Positions 37,803 to 47,086 of a stretch of DNA of 64,000 bases are shown one piece after another (the stretch's first letter is position 1; every line of letters begins with the position of its first letter). Position numbers and translations under genes: made by a program. Source of the stretch: Parablautia muri (GTDB lineage: Bacteria > Bacillota > Clostridia > Lachnospirales > Lachnospiraceae); NCBI RefSeq assembly GCF_009917485.1, contig NZ_QZDT01000001.1:372001-436000 (forward strand). Direction: 5' to 3'. The notes below the pieces were generated by a model. That model was not told the origin of the DNA. It searched no databases and worked only from the letters and a program-made list of their open reading frames with translations.

Positions 37803-38747
37803 ATGATTAGTTTATCCGTTGTAGTGCCGGTCTATAATGAAGATGGGAATGTAGTAGAACTTCACAAGGAAATAAAAGAAGTTTGTAATAAAGCAAACTT
37901 CGATTTTGAAATTATATTTATTAACGATGGATCTTCCGACAAGACCGATGAAGTATGCCGTACATTAAAACCTCTTAAATACATTCAATTTCGTAGGAAT
38001 TTTGGACAAACTGCTGCAATGGATGCGGGCATTAAAATAGCTACAAAAGAGTTTGTTGTAACCTTGGATGGGGATAGGCAAAATGATCCGCATGATATAC
38101 CCAGAATGATAGAGTATTTATTAGAGAATAATTTGGACGTAGTATCAGGATGGCGTAAGAATCGAAAAGATACTTTGATGAAACGTTTTATTTCCAGAGG
38201 AGCTAATTTATTCAGGTATATTTTAGTACATGATGGCATACATGACAGCGGCTGTTCTTTGAAAGTATATCGCAGAGAATGTTTTAAAGGGGTTAATTTA
38301 TATGGTGAACAGCATCGCTTTATACCTGCTATTTTGCAGATGAAAGGCTTTAAAGTCGGTGAAGTAGTTGTAAATCATAGGGCAAGAACAGTCGGTGTGA
38401 CAAAATATAATTGGAAACGTACAGTTAAAGGTTTTGTAGATATGATATCAGTATGGTTTTGGAATAAGTATGCTGCAAGACCTTTACATATGCTTGGCGG
38501 ATTTGGAATGTTTTTCTTAGCATTAGGTGGTGTATGTGGCATCTGGTCGGTGGTGTTTTGGATTGAGGGAAGAAAAATGTCTGACAATATTTTTCCACCA
38601 CTTATGACAATTTTTTTTATTGTTATTGGGTTACTTTTATTTGTGTTCGGGCTTATGAGCGAAATTCTGATGAAGACATACTATGGAGTTCATGTAGATA
38701 CGTCATACAGTATTAAGGAAATTTGTTACCAGATAGATGATAGATAA
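37803..38747 (+). CDS. GtrB-like GT2 polyprenyl-phosphate glycosyltransferase with two C-terminal TM helices
   Basis: 315 residues from ATG 37803; AAGGAG lies 9 bases upstream and the promoter overlaps the alternative GTG. GT-A domain: LSVVVPVYNEDGNVVELHKE, FINDGSSDKTDEV, NFGQTAAMDAGI, TLDGDRQNDP (DXD equivalent). Two membrane segments near the C-terminus (GGFGMFFLALGGVCGIW and FFIVIGLLLFVFGLMS) match the GtrB/YfdH layout. It loads sugar onto undecaprenyl phosphate for a GT-C enzyme, possibly the next gene, whose longest frame overlaps its stop. Confidence 0.88.
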   Translation: MISLSVVVPVYNEDGNVVELHKEIKEVCNKANFDFEIIFINDGSSDKTDEVCRTLKPLKYIQFRRNFGQTAAMDAGIKIATKEFVVTLDGDRQNDPHDIPRMIEYLLENNLDVVSGWRKNRKDTLMKRFISRGANLFRYILVHDGIHDSGCSLKVYRRECFKGVNLYGEQHRFIPAILQMKGFKVGEVVVNHRARTVGVTKYNWKRTVKGFVDMISVWFWNKYAARPLHMLGGFGMFFLALGGVCGIWSVVFWIEGRKMSDNIFPPLMTIFFIVIGLLLFVFGLMSEILMKTYYGVHVDTSYSIKEICYQIDDR

Positions 38748-38779
38748 TGATTCTGAAACAATTTGGGAGAGAGAAAAAC

Positions 38780-40792
38780 ATGAATATTATGGAAATCGGT
38801 ATGCTGATATTTGCATTTGCAATATTAGTGATTTATTATTGGAAGGCTCAATATGGAAAATATGCCTTACCATGGTTGCTTCTTTCAGTACCAATGCTGT
38901 ATTTTTCAATCAATATGGTGACAGAATGTATGACGGCTGATGAATGGATGCATATGAGTGCCATTATTGATATAGAGAATATGAAAAATATAGAGGGCTT
39001 TGCATTGGCAATGCAATATCAATATCGTACATCACAAATGGTGTTTGGAACTTTTTTTAGAATACTTCCCCCTAATATTAAGAATATAATATCTATATAT
39101 ACATTACTAAGGATTTATAAGTTGGTACATTGGTATTTCTTTTTTGGAATTGTACTCCTCATTTCTTCAATTTGGAGAAATAAAATATTGGGTAAGAATA
39201 TTCATAACATTAAATTCCGATTTGTGGATAATGCTATTTTATATAGCTTATTAGCACTTCCAGTTAGCTGTTTATTATTGAAGGTTTGTAATTATGATAC
39301 AGCATATATTTATTTTGCTATATTAGGATTTAGTTTAATCATTGTCGCTGAAAAAACAGATGATTTGAAATATGCCTATTTGGGAACAGTGGCTGCAGTT
39401 TTTGGCTGTATGGATAAATTTCCAGGAGTGTTGTATTGGTGTATCTGTGTAATGTTTTTTATTTATATTGGAATACGTAAGGTTGAACTTTGGTATAAGA
39501 AATTGGCCAGCGCAATTAAGTATTGCTTGTTGGCAACTGGGACAGCAGTCGGAGTTAGTTGGTTAAGCTTGGTTTATCTTGATTTTTTGGAAAATGGTCT
39601 TTGTGCTAAAATTAATATTGGTAGTGTTTTGTTTCCATTTACTTATGTGCTGAGATTTGTTTCTTCAGATAATGTAATTGATTCTTCAAATGAAATGTCT
39701 TACTGTAAGGGAGCGGTAAGCTATTTGTTTGTTATAATGATATTAATGTTGATATGTGCATTTATCATACAGTTATATGACTGGATGAATATAAAATTTA
39801 AGGGATGCTTATCTAAGTTGTTGGTGTATATTAATACCTTTTTATTGTGTTTGAGCGTGGGGGGGGGTATTATAGGGGCATATTACATTCCACAGTATCA
39901 GATGCCATACAGGGAGATACCAGCAGGATATTACAATTCTACAGATCACTTTGGAGCCGCAATTTATCATTTTGGAGCAACTAATGCAATCGAACATTTT
40001 ATATATAAGTTATTTTATGCCTATGGAACAATATTGTGTAATTATCCTACTGTAATTCTATTTCTACTTATATTTTGTATATATGTTTTAGTGAAAAGAA
40101 TAGATATTAGTAAAAGTAGCTTTATACAAATAATGATGTTTATTAGCCTTATACAGCCAATCTTATTTTCTATAGCAGGACAGCCAGCTGGTGAAAGATA
40201 TTATGGTGTGACTATTATAATGCAAGTTTTGATATGTTGCTACTATGTTTATATAGCGAAAACTAAAATTCAAGCAAATCTTAAATATAGAATTGTTTTT
40301 AGCGTTTTAGGCTTTTTATATATAGGAGAAATGTTGATATTCAGTCCTAATGTTAAGATTTTTCAACCAATTTGGGTAGTACGTTCAACAAATTATAAAC
40401 AGAATATAAGACAAGGGGCATGGTATGCGGGAGAGGCGATGACATGGGGGGAGGATATTGCAATAGCTGGGAATTTAATTAAGGATATTGTGGACAAACA
40501 GGGATTGAATGACTATGGACAGATAGCTATCTATGGTAATTATGGACATATATGGCTAAATAATCCTGGATTTAATATTGGCATCATTGGAAAGGGATCA
40601 GGAGCAGAAAATTATAAATGGGATGATACAGAGTATATGGTATTAAGTAAGTTTAGATTATATCGATATGATGTGCCAGAGTTTATCTATGAAGTAGAGC
40701 CAGTAGCAACAATTAAGTATAATGGAGAAATATCGACATGGATATATAAAGGGAGCCAATTAGAAAAATATAATGGATATTTTGATTCATAA
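38780..40792 (+). CDS. Large GT-C-like membrane protein carrying a G9 tract
   Basis: About 670 residues from ATG 38780 (GGGAGAGAG upstream; ATG 38747 overlaps the previous gene). It is polytopic, with the acidic loop ECMTADEWMHMSAIIDIEN after the first helices in the usual GT-C catalytic position. The long soluble C-terminus begins around NYKQNIRQGAWYAG. A run of nine G (39859-39867) encodes Gly-Gly-Gly around residue 360; losing or gaining one G would truncate the protein. It is probably the acceptor of the polyprenyl-phosphate sugar made by the preceding GtrB-like enzyme. Confidence 0.62.
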   Translation: MNIMEIGMLIFAFAILVIYYWKAQYGKYALPWLLLSVPMLYFSINMVTECMTADEWMHMSAIIDIENMKNIEGFALAMQYQYRTSQMVFGTFFRILPPNIKNIISIYTLLRIYKLVHWYFFFGIVLLISSIWRNKILGKNIHNIKFRFVDNAILYSLLALPVSCLLLKVCNYDTAYIYFAILGFSLIIVAEKTDDLKYAYLGTVAAVFGCMDKFPGVLYWCICVMFFIYIGIRKVELWYKKLASAIKYCLLATGTAVGVSWLSLVYLDFLENGLCAKINIGSVLFPFTYVLRFVSSDNVIDSSNEMSYCKGAVSYLFVIMILMLICAFIIQLYDWMNIKFKGCLSKLLVYINTFLLCLSVGGGIIGAYYIPQYQMPYREIPAGYYNSTDHFGAAIYHFGATNAIEHFIYKLFYAYGTILCNYPTVILFLLIFCIYVLVKRIDISKSSFIQIMMFISLIQPILFSIAGQPAGERYYGVTIIMQVLICCYYVYIAKTKIQANLKYRIVFSVLGFLYIGEMLIFSPNVKIFQPIWVVRSTNYKQNIRQGAWYAGEAMTWGEDIAIAGNLIKDIVDKQGLNDYGQIAIYGNYGHIWLNNPGFNIGIIGKGSGAENYKWDDTEYMVLSKFRLYRYDVPEFIYEVEPVATIKYNGEISTWIYKGSQLEKYNGYFDS

Positions 40793-40825
40793 TATCAGTA
40801 TTAAGAAATATTGTAAGGAAGAAAA

Positions 40826-41908
40826 ATGAAAGTTTTAATGTTAAATTATGAGTATCCTCCATTAGGAGGGGGTGGAGCCGCAGTCTGTAGAGATATGTCA
40901 GAGTTAATGATTAAAGATGGTGATAAAGTATCAGTAGTGACTATGGCGTTTAAAGGTTTGGCAAGAAAAGAAAATTATAATGGTGTGGAAATACATCGTG
41001 TAGCTTGCTGGCGTAGCAAAAAAAGGGTGTGTCATCCGTGGGAACAATTAACGTATTGTATATCAGCATTTCATTATATTATAAAAAAGATGGATATTAA
41101 ACAATATGATATAGTGCACTGCCACTTTATTATTCCTACCGGATTATTAGCATTATGGCTCCGAAAAAAGTATGGTATTAAATTCTTGGTTACTGCACAT
41201 GGAAGCGATGTCTTAGGACATAATAATGCAAGATTTAAATATTTGTATGGAATAGTAAAACCTATGTGGAAATCCATATTAAAAAATGCTACTATGGTCA
41301 CGGCGCCTAGCTATTATTTGGCTAATAAAATTTGTAAAGCATATTCAAATGTAGACTGTCAGGTAGTACCTAATGGAATTTTTAATAATTTATTTGGGGT
41401 TGGTTCCCGAAAGAAAAGTATTATTGTTGCAGCAAGACTGCAAGAAAGTAAGGGGATACAGGATTTAATAGAGGCGTGCTCTAAAATTGATATGTCAGAA
41501 TGGGAAGTTAATATTCTTGGCGAGGGTCCATATAGAGACGAATTGGAGATATTAATAAATAAATATAATTTGCAGGAGATAATTTATTTAAGAGGTTATA
41601 TTAGCGGTGAAGAGTATGTGCGTTACTTAAGTGAGGCCAGTATTTATTTTACGGGAAGTTGGTTCGAAGCAATGCCTGTTTCCGTATTGGAAGCAATGGC
41701 ATCTCAGAATTTAATTATAGCATCGAATATTGAGCCTCACAGAGAGTTGTTGCCAGAAGATTGTATATACTGCTCGGAGGAAGAATTGATCGAGAAATTG
41801 AAAATGAATATGAAAAGAACAGAGTTTGTAAAACAATATGATATTGAAAAATATGAGTGGAACAATATTATTCAAAAGTATAAACAGATTTATAAACAGT
41901 TGGTTTGA
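40826..41908 (+). CDS. GT4 family glycosyltransferase
   Basis: 360 residues; the start MKVLMLNYEYPPLGGGGAAV has the glycine loop of GT4 acceptor domains. TAHGSDVLGHN and PNGIFNN follow, then IIVAARLQESKGIQDLIEA, LGEGPYRDEL, and the E-x7-E signature in EAMPVSVLE. It adds a sugar to the lipid-linked glycan at the cytosolic face. AAGGAAG precedes the start. The next gene's likely start lies 22 bases beyond its stop. Confidence 0.87.
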   Translation: MKVLMLNYEYPPLGGGGAAVCRDMSELMIKDGDKVSVVTMAFKGLARKENYNGVEIHRVACWRSKKRVCHPWEQLTYCISAFHYIIKKMDIKQYDIVHCHFIIPTGLLALWLRKKYGIKFLVTAHGSDVLGHNNARFKYLYGIVKPMWKSILKNATMVTAPSYYLANKICKAYSNVDCQVVPNGIFNNLFGVGSRKKSIIVAARLQESKGIQDLIEACSKIDMSEWEVNILGEGPYRDELEILINKYNLQEIIYLRGYISGEEYVRYLSEASIYFTGSWFEAMPVSVLEAMASQNLIIASNIEPHRELLPEDCIYCSEEELIEKLKMNMKRTEFVKQYDIEKYEWNNIIQKYKQIYKQLV

Positions 41909-41930
41909 GCTATTAATTTGGAGGAAGAAC

Positions 41931-42830
41931 TTGGGTAAAAATGACTTTGAGAGGAAGTTATATGTAACGATTGATACGGAAATGGATGCAGATATTCATT
42001 GGAAGAAAACGAAGCCAGCTAAGTTTTCTTCAGTTATAGAAGGAATTCCTTTAATCCTACGTCCTATATGGGATAAATATGAAATTAAGCCAATCTATTT
42101 TGTATCGCCAGAGGTCGTAGAAAATGATGAATGCTGTCAAATATTAAGAAAAGAAATAGAGAAAGGTGCAATTATTGGTGCGCATCTTCATCCAGAATAT
42201 ATTGAGCCATGTAAAGAAGATCCGGATAAGGTACAAGAAGAAAAATTTCCATGTATAGCATATTCTCAAGAGGTTGAGAAGGCTAAAATAAACAATTTAG
42301 CTAATTTGATTAAAAATCGATTAGGGGTGCAACCAGAATGGTATCGTGCTGCCAGATTTGGTGCAGATAGGGATACAATAGAAATTTTGCAGGAATTAGG
42401 GTTTAAGTATGATAGCTCATTTACTCCTTATATTGACTGGACGGATAAGGGTGGACCTAATCATAAATTAGCACCATTAAATAGTTATTATATAGAATTT
42501 CCAAATATATATAAAGATAGCGGCATGGCGGGAGGGATAAAAGAATATCCGATAACTATTATGGGCAAGCGGCTAGGAATTTTTGGAGAATTATTACCCG
42601 ATAAATGGTTGTTCTATCAATGGATAAGGCCATCGCATATGTCATACATTGAACAAAGGCACATGATTAAGATATTAAAAAAAACAGGTATTAGAGATAT
42701 TGTGATGATGTTTCATTCAATGGAAGTTATGATAGGTAAAAGTCCTTATGTAAGAACTAGGTGGATGCAGAAATATTATATCTGGCGATTAAGAAAAACT
42801 ATAGAGTATGCTAAGAAACAAGGATATTGA
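41931..42830 (+). CDS. Polysaccharide deacetylase-like protein (NodB/CE4 superfamily)
   Basis: About 299 residues from TTG 41931, preceded by GGAGGAAG; the longer frame from 41838 overlaps the GT4 gene. LYVTIDTEMDADIHW carries the catalytic Asp motif, GAHLHPEY a possible metal-binding His pair, and AARFGADRDTIEILQELGFK the arginine region. MMFHSMEV has the final His. These are the CE4 fold marks in somewhat unusual form. It may remove acyl groups from a sugar of the glycan, inside or outside the cell; there is no signal peptide, so a cytosolic lipid-linked intermediate is likely. Confidence 0.75.
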   Translation: MGKNDFERKLYVTIDTEMDADIHWKKTKPAKFSSVIEGIPLILRPIWDKYEIKPIYFVSPEVVENDECCQILRKEIEKGAIIGAHLHPEYIEPCKEDPDKVQEEKFPCIAYSQEVEKAKINNLANLIKNRLGVQPEWYRAARFGADRDTIEILQELGFKYDSSFTPYIDWTDKGGPNHKLAPLNSYYIEFPNIYKDSGMAGGIKEYPITIMGKRLGIFGELLPDKWLFYQWIRPSHMSYIEQRHMIKILKKTGIRDIVMMFHSMEVMIGKSPYVRTRWMQKYYIWRLRKTIEYAKKQGY

Positions 42831-42843
42831 AAGGGGTAGGGTT

Positions 42844-43569
42844 ATGAATTACAGAGATAAAATATACGAAGGGTATGATAAGGACTTACAGAAAAGGATG
42901 AGTCTGTCAACGGTAGAAAAAGAAAGGAAAATGATTTCTAAATATGTAAAGCGAAATTATCTAAGATATATTCCTAAGGACAAAAACATAACAATATTGG
43001 ATTTGGGATGTGGGATGGGACATTACCTGGCTGTATTACAGGATATGGGTTATTCTAATGTGAAAGGTGTAGATATAAGCGAGGGAAATGTTCGATTTTG
43101 TAAGGCGGATGGTTTGGATGTTGTGTGTCAAGATGCGGAAGAATATTTGAATACACATAAAAATCAATATGATGTAATAATTTTCAATGATGTAATTGAG
43201 CATTTCAAAAAGGAAGAAGTAATGCCTTTGCTCGTGTTGATAAAGGAATCTCTTAAGGATGGGGGAATAGTCATAACAAAGACTGATAATGAGGCCAATC
43301 CATTTTGTGGAATAAGTGGAAGGTATATGGATTTTACACATGAATTGGGCTTTGTTTCTTTATCGTTACAACAAATATATGAAGCTGCAGAATTTAAAAA
43401 TGTGGAAGTTATAGGAGCAGATATTTATGTATGGGGGGGGGTAGTTAGCTATCTTGTAAAAATAATTTCAAAGATAGTTTATTTTGTACATTACCTGTTG
43501 TGCTGTATGGCTGGTAGATGGTCAATAAGAATTTTTGAAAAATGTATTATATGTAAAGCAGAGAAATAG
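42844..43569 (+). CDS. SAM-dependent methyltransferase with a G9 tract (copy 1 of a tandem pair)
   Basis: 241 residues from ATG 42844 (AAAGGGG upstream). ILDLGCGMGHYLAVL is motif I, VKGVDISEGNVRF the acidic-loop region, and IIFNDVIEHFKKEEV motif II. A C-terminal hydrophobic segment (SYLVKIISKIVYFVHYLLCC) may anchor it. Nine G (43433-43441) lie at about codon 197, in IYVWGGVVS. It is homologous throughout to the next methyltransferase, from which the G tract is absent. Confidence 0.85.
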   Translation: MNYRDKIYEGYDKDLQKRMSLSTVEKERKMISKYVKRNYLRYIPKDKNITILDLGCGMGHYLAVLQDMGYSNVKGVDISEGNVRFCKADGLDVVCQDAEEYLNTHKNQYDVIIFNDVIEHFKKEEVMPLLVLIKESLKDGGIVITKTDNEANPFCGISGRYMDFTHELGFVSLSLQQIYEAAEFKNVEVIGADIYVWGGVVSYLVKIISKIVYFVHYLLCCMAGRWSIRIFEKCIICKAEK

Positions 43570-43575
43570 TAGTAA

Positions 43576-43700
43576 TTATTATGATGTATTCAAAAACAGG
43601 CATGTAACAAAATAAGCAGATAAAAGTCCATGAAACACGTTGATGCAGAAATATTATATTTGGTTGCGAAGAAAATATAGAGTATGCAAAGAAAAGGAGT
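43576..43700 (+). pseudogene. Decayed copy of the deacetylase 3' end, remnant of a tandem duplication
   Basis: The stretch ...TAAAAGTCC...GATGCAGAAATATTATAT...ATAGAGTATGC..AAGAAA... closely matches the last ~120 bases of the polysaccharide deacetylase gene (about 42710-42825). It carries small deletions and substitutions and a disrupted frame. It stands immediately before the second methyltransferase, exactly as the intact deacetylase end stands before the first. This shows that a unit of deacetylase tail plus methyltransferase was duplicated. Confidence 0.7.
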
Positions 43701-43709
43701 TAGGAGAAA

Positions 43710-44447
43710 GTGAGTAATTGGAAAGAAAGAGTTTATGCTTTATATATGTCTAATGGTTTTGCAGATACACATAATATGAAGAAAGATTTTGAATTGCATA
43801 GTAGATATTTTAAGAAGAATTATTTGAAGTACATGCCAAAAGATAAGAGCAAACGCATCTTAGATTTGGGATGTGGAATGGGGCAGTTTCTCTATTTCTG
43901 TCATAAATATGGGTATAAAGATTGTACAGGTGTAGATGTTTCCAAGGAAAATATTGAATTTATTAAAAGAAAGAATGAGAACGCTCAGGTATATAATTTA
44001 TCTATAATAGATTTTTTGGACGATAAAGAAGATTACTATGATGTTATTGTCCTTAATGATGTGATAGAACATTTAACGAAGGAAGAGGCATTTGATGTAT
44101 TAGATGCTGTAATACAGGCGATGAGGAAAGACGGTGTTTTCTTATTAAAAACTCCGAATATGGTAAATCCATTTGTTTCTACTGCCGGACGATATATAGA
44201 TATTACGCATGAAGTTGGTTTTACAGAAATAAGCATGAAACAAATGCTTAGAGCTACAGGATTTAAAAATATAGTTATAGTTGGAACAGATATTTATGTC
44301 TTAAATCCTTTAATTTCCATTGTTACTAAGATGTTATCTAAGATTATTAATTTGGTTTTGTATATATTATCGATGTTATATGGTAGGACTAGTCTTAAAA
44401 TATTTGAAAAAGATATATTGGCGGTTGCGTATAAAGAAAAAGGATAA
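43710..44447 (+). CDS. SAM-dependent methyltransferase (copy 2 of a tandem pair)
   Basis: 245 residues starting at GTG 43710 with AGGAG upstream. It aligns along its whole length with the previous methyltransferase: ILDLGCGMGQFLYFC, CTGVDVSKENIEF, VLNDVIEHLTKEEA, KTPNMVNPFVSTAGRYIDITHE and a hydrophobic C-terminal part. At the position of the G9 tract it reads IYVLNPLIS with no G-run. Divergence is well advanced, so it may have a different substrate. It ends the run before the IS110 relic. Confidence 0.84.
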   Translation: MSNWKERVYALYMSNGFADTHNMKKDFELHSRYFKKNYLKYMPKDKSKRILDLGCGMGQFLYFCHKYGYKDCTGVDVSKENIEFIKRKNENAQVYNLSIIDFLDDKEDYYDVIVLNDVIEHLTKEEAFDVLDAVIQAMRKDGVFLLKTPNMVNPFVSTAGRYIDITHEVGFTEISMKQMLRATGFKNIVIVGTDIYVLNPLISIVTKMLSKIINLVLYILSMLYGRTSLKIFEKDILAVAYKEKG

Positions 44448-45653
44448 AAATGAGGTGTTTGATGGTGAGCATATTAGTTTGCCTGAACAGATAGATAAGA
44501 CATGCTTATTAAATATATTGTAGTATGTTTTTTGTCCAGAGTTTTTTATAAGTCAATATATGTAAAATTTAATGGGGTATATTGACCCTTCAGATCCCTA
44601 GTATAGGTTAGTCTTCTGAACTAATATTCGGGAAATATTATATAGGACATTTCTGATAAATATGCATCTTGACAATTGTATGACAAACAGAGCACCTCAA
44701 AAAATGTTTATGGAAGTCAAAAATCAGGACTAGCTTGATTTAACTAGATGGAATAGGATTCTGGTCAGTTTCTTTGCAGCATGGATAATGGTTGTACGCC
44801 TTGTCCTTTGGCGCTTGTCACGGGCAAAATGGGTTCCAAAAAGCTATCCCAAGTAGACTATTTGGCGGCAATAAATAAGGCATAGCGAAGGTATTTGGAG
44901 CCCCATTTCACTATTTTGACATGAGTGAAAGGTCATCTGTCCCGATTGATAGACGGATGGATTCAATGTGACATAGGCAACCACCGGTTCTGCGGAACTG
45001 AAATTTGTAAAGCTGTCTATTTCAATGATAATGATTGTTGCTATGTGGTAGGAAATACCGGGGACCGTCATGAGTGGACTGGAGAGGGTGTCCACGAACG
45101 GAACAATCTAAGCTTTTGCTTGCTTTATTTGATTTCGATCATTTCAAAGAGTGAAATGGGTTTGCGGTGGTTTCAGAGGATTTACCTCACCGTAAGTGTT
45201 GATAGAAGCACAGGAAAGCAGGTGAGACAGATGATAGTATGCAATTGCTTTGCAGTGGGAAGTTCTTTCATTAGGGCATAGACGGAAACCGTATGCAGTA
45301 AGGAAACAAGTTTTCTGACTCGGGGGACAGAATCTACAAAGTCTTGATTAAGAAGATTTCAGCTGGCACAATCCTGAATAAGAGAAAATCGGTATTCGGT
45401 CTTCGGCTTTAGCTCACGGACATGGTAGAAAATCTAGTGATTATCACTGTGTTGACCAGTAGCTACCAGCTCTATTTTTGTATCTGAGAAATGGTTGCTA
45501 GTATGGAAAAGCGTTTAAAAAGAGAAATACCATCCGAATTGGTGATAAGGTCAAATATAATCTCATGCTAAATAAAACGTCATGCGTTATACAACTAATT
45601 AGACAAATAGCTGATTATAGACTTTCTGAAAACGTTAAACGGTAGGAAAACTA
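44448..45653. other. 1.2-kb gene-free stretch occupied by insertion-sequence debris
   Basis: From 44448 to about 44690 I see only AT-rich sequence with no convincing frame. From about 44690 to 45480 lies a heavily mutated IS110-type transposase on the minus strand (separate entry). The rest up to the IS630 left end at 45654 may be the decayed upstream part of the same element. Confidence 0.6.
44690..45480 (-). mobile_element. IS110-family insertion sequence, decayed relic
   Basis: On the minus strand the pieces of an IS110/IS1111-type transposase can be read in changing frames. YRFSLIQDCAS and SVYALMKELPTAKQL belong to the middle. MTVPGISYHIATIIIIEIDSF with YVTLNPSVYQSGQ is the conserved Transposase_20 region, and WGSKYLRYALFIAAK with HAAKKLTRILFHL the C-terminal end. 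Several stops and frameshifts interrupt it, so it is inactive. Terminal ends could not be fixed, which is usual for IS110 elements lacking clear inverted repeats. Confidence 0.75.
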
Positions 45654-46912
45654 GTATAGCGTATTGAAAGTTCTTGTGTAAATAATGTGTATCTGCTATA
45701 GTGGTTTTATCAACAGGTATGGAGGACAAAACTATGGGCAGAAACAAAAAATACGGAAACATCATATTGAAAGATGACGACCGCGAGGTTCTGGAAAAAA
45801 TTGCTCGATCCCAGACTGCGGAATACTGTAAGGTACAACGCGCAAAAATTATCCTTTATAGCGCAGATGGAATGTCCAACACTGAGATAGCGAAGACAAT
45901 CGGTGTCCACCCTAACACAGTAGCTAATTTCGTCAACAAATATATAGCCGCAGGGCTTGAGTATACAATGAATGATGCTGCCCGGTCTGGTAAACCAAAC
46001 TCCATAACAGATGAGGAAAAGATCTGGATCACCAACATTGCATGCACAAAGCCGAAGGATCTGGGCAGGGCACAGGAACTGTGGACATACCGCACGCTGC
46101 AGCAGTACATTCAGTCCTGCTGCGTAGAAGCGGGATACCCCAAATTGAAGAATATTTCCCATGCTACTGTTCGATCCACTCTTGAAGGCAATGAAATAAA
46201 GCCCAATAAGATCAGCTATTACCTTGAACGGAAGGATCCCGAGTTTGAGACAAAAATGCATGACGTCCTCCTTGTATATAAGCAGGTAGAGATGTGCTTT
46301 GACAAAGAAGGGAATCTTGTCATCAACATGGAAGATCCCAAAACAGTGACTGTCTCCTATGATGAGAAACCTGGCATCCAGGCTCTTAAGAACATAGCAC
46401 CGGACCTTCCGCCGACACAGACACACGGTACTGTCGGAAGGGATTATGAGTATAAACGTCTGGGGACATTGTCCTTACTTGCAGGAGTGGACCTGCTTAC
46501 GGGAGAAATTATCCCCCTTGTAAGTGATACCCATAAAAGCTCGGATTTCATTTCATGGCTCCGTAAGCTTGATGCGAAGTATCCGGAACATGATACAATA
46601 CGGCTTGTCCTGGATAACCATTCCGCCCATACATCCAAAGAGACTCAAAAATATCTTGCAACAAGACCGGGGAGGTTTGAATTTGTATTCACACCCAGGC
46701 ATGGTTCATGGTTGAACCTGATTGAAAGTTTCTTTGGAAAGATGGGGAAGCAATGTCTGAAGGGCATCCGTGTCGATTCCAAAGAGGAACTGGAAGAACG
46801 GATATATCAGTATATTGCCGAAATCAACGAACATCCGGTAGTGTATCATTGGACATACAAAATGGATGAGCTTGAGATATGATTTTCCACATAAACTTTG
46901 AATACGCTATAC
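45654..46912 (+). mobile_element. Intact IS630-family insertion sequence
   Basis: Terminal inverted repeats start GTATAGCGTATT at the left end and, on the other strand, GTATAGCGTATT at the right end, continuing with AAAGTT. TA dinucleotides flank both ends (45652-45653, 46913-46914), the target duplication of IS630/Tc1 elements. The element is 1259 bp and carries one full-length transposase gene. The well-preserved ends suggest a recent insertion into older IS110 debris. Confidence 0.88.
45734..46882 (+). CDS. IS630-family transposase
   Basis: 382 residues from ATG 45734 (GGAGG upstream). The N-terminal HTH region (MSNTEIAKTIGVHPNTVANF) binds the ends. The DDE catalytic domain shows TVSYDEKPGI (first Asp), RLVLDNHSAHTS (second Asp) and GSWLNLIESFFGKM (Glu), the normal IS630 set, with HTH and catalytic parts at full length and no interruption. 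G+C content is visibly higher than in the surrounding genes, as expected for a newly arrived element. Confidence 0.92.
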   Translation: MGRNKKYGNIILKDDDREVLEKIARSQTAEYCKVQRAKIILYSADGMSNTEIAKTIGVHPNTVANFVNKYIAAGLEYTMNDAARSGKPNSITDEEKIWITNIACTKPKDLGRAQELWTYRTLQQYIQSCCVEAGYPKLKNISHATVRSTLEGNEIKPNKISYYLERKDPEFETKMHDVLLVYKQVEMCFDKEGNLVINMEDPKTVTVSYDEKPGIQALKNIAPDLPPTQTHGTVGRDYEYKRLGTLSLLAGVDLLTGEIIPLVSDTHKSSDFISWLRKLDAKYPEHDTIRLVLDNHSAHTSKETQKYLATRPGRFEFVFTPRHGSWLNLIESFFGKMGKQCLKGIRVDSKEELEERIYQYIAEINEHPVVYHWTYKMDELEI

Positions 46913-47086
46913 TAGAACTAATCTACAGCATCTGTGAAAATTATAGCTTACAGTCTTTGGAGAGGAACTATATACACTACTATTATATAATACGAGGAAA
47001 ATAAATTAAGTAATTTTATTTTAATCTAAACTTATCCTTATTTTGGAGCCGTTTTGGTGATAAAAGTAACTATTGGAGATATGTAT

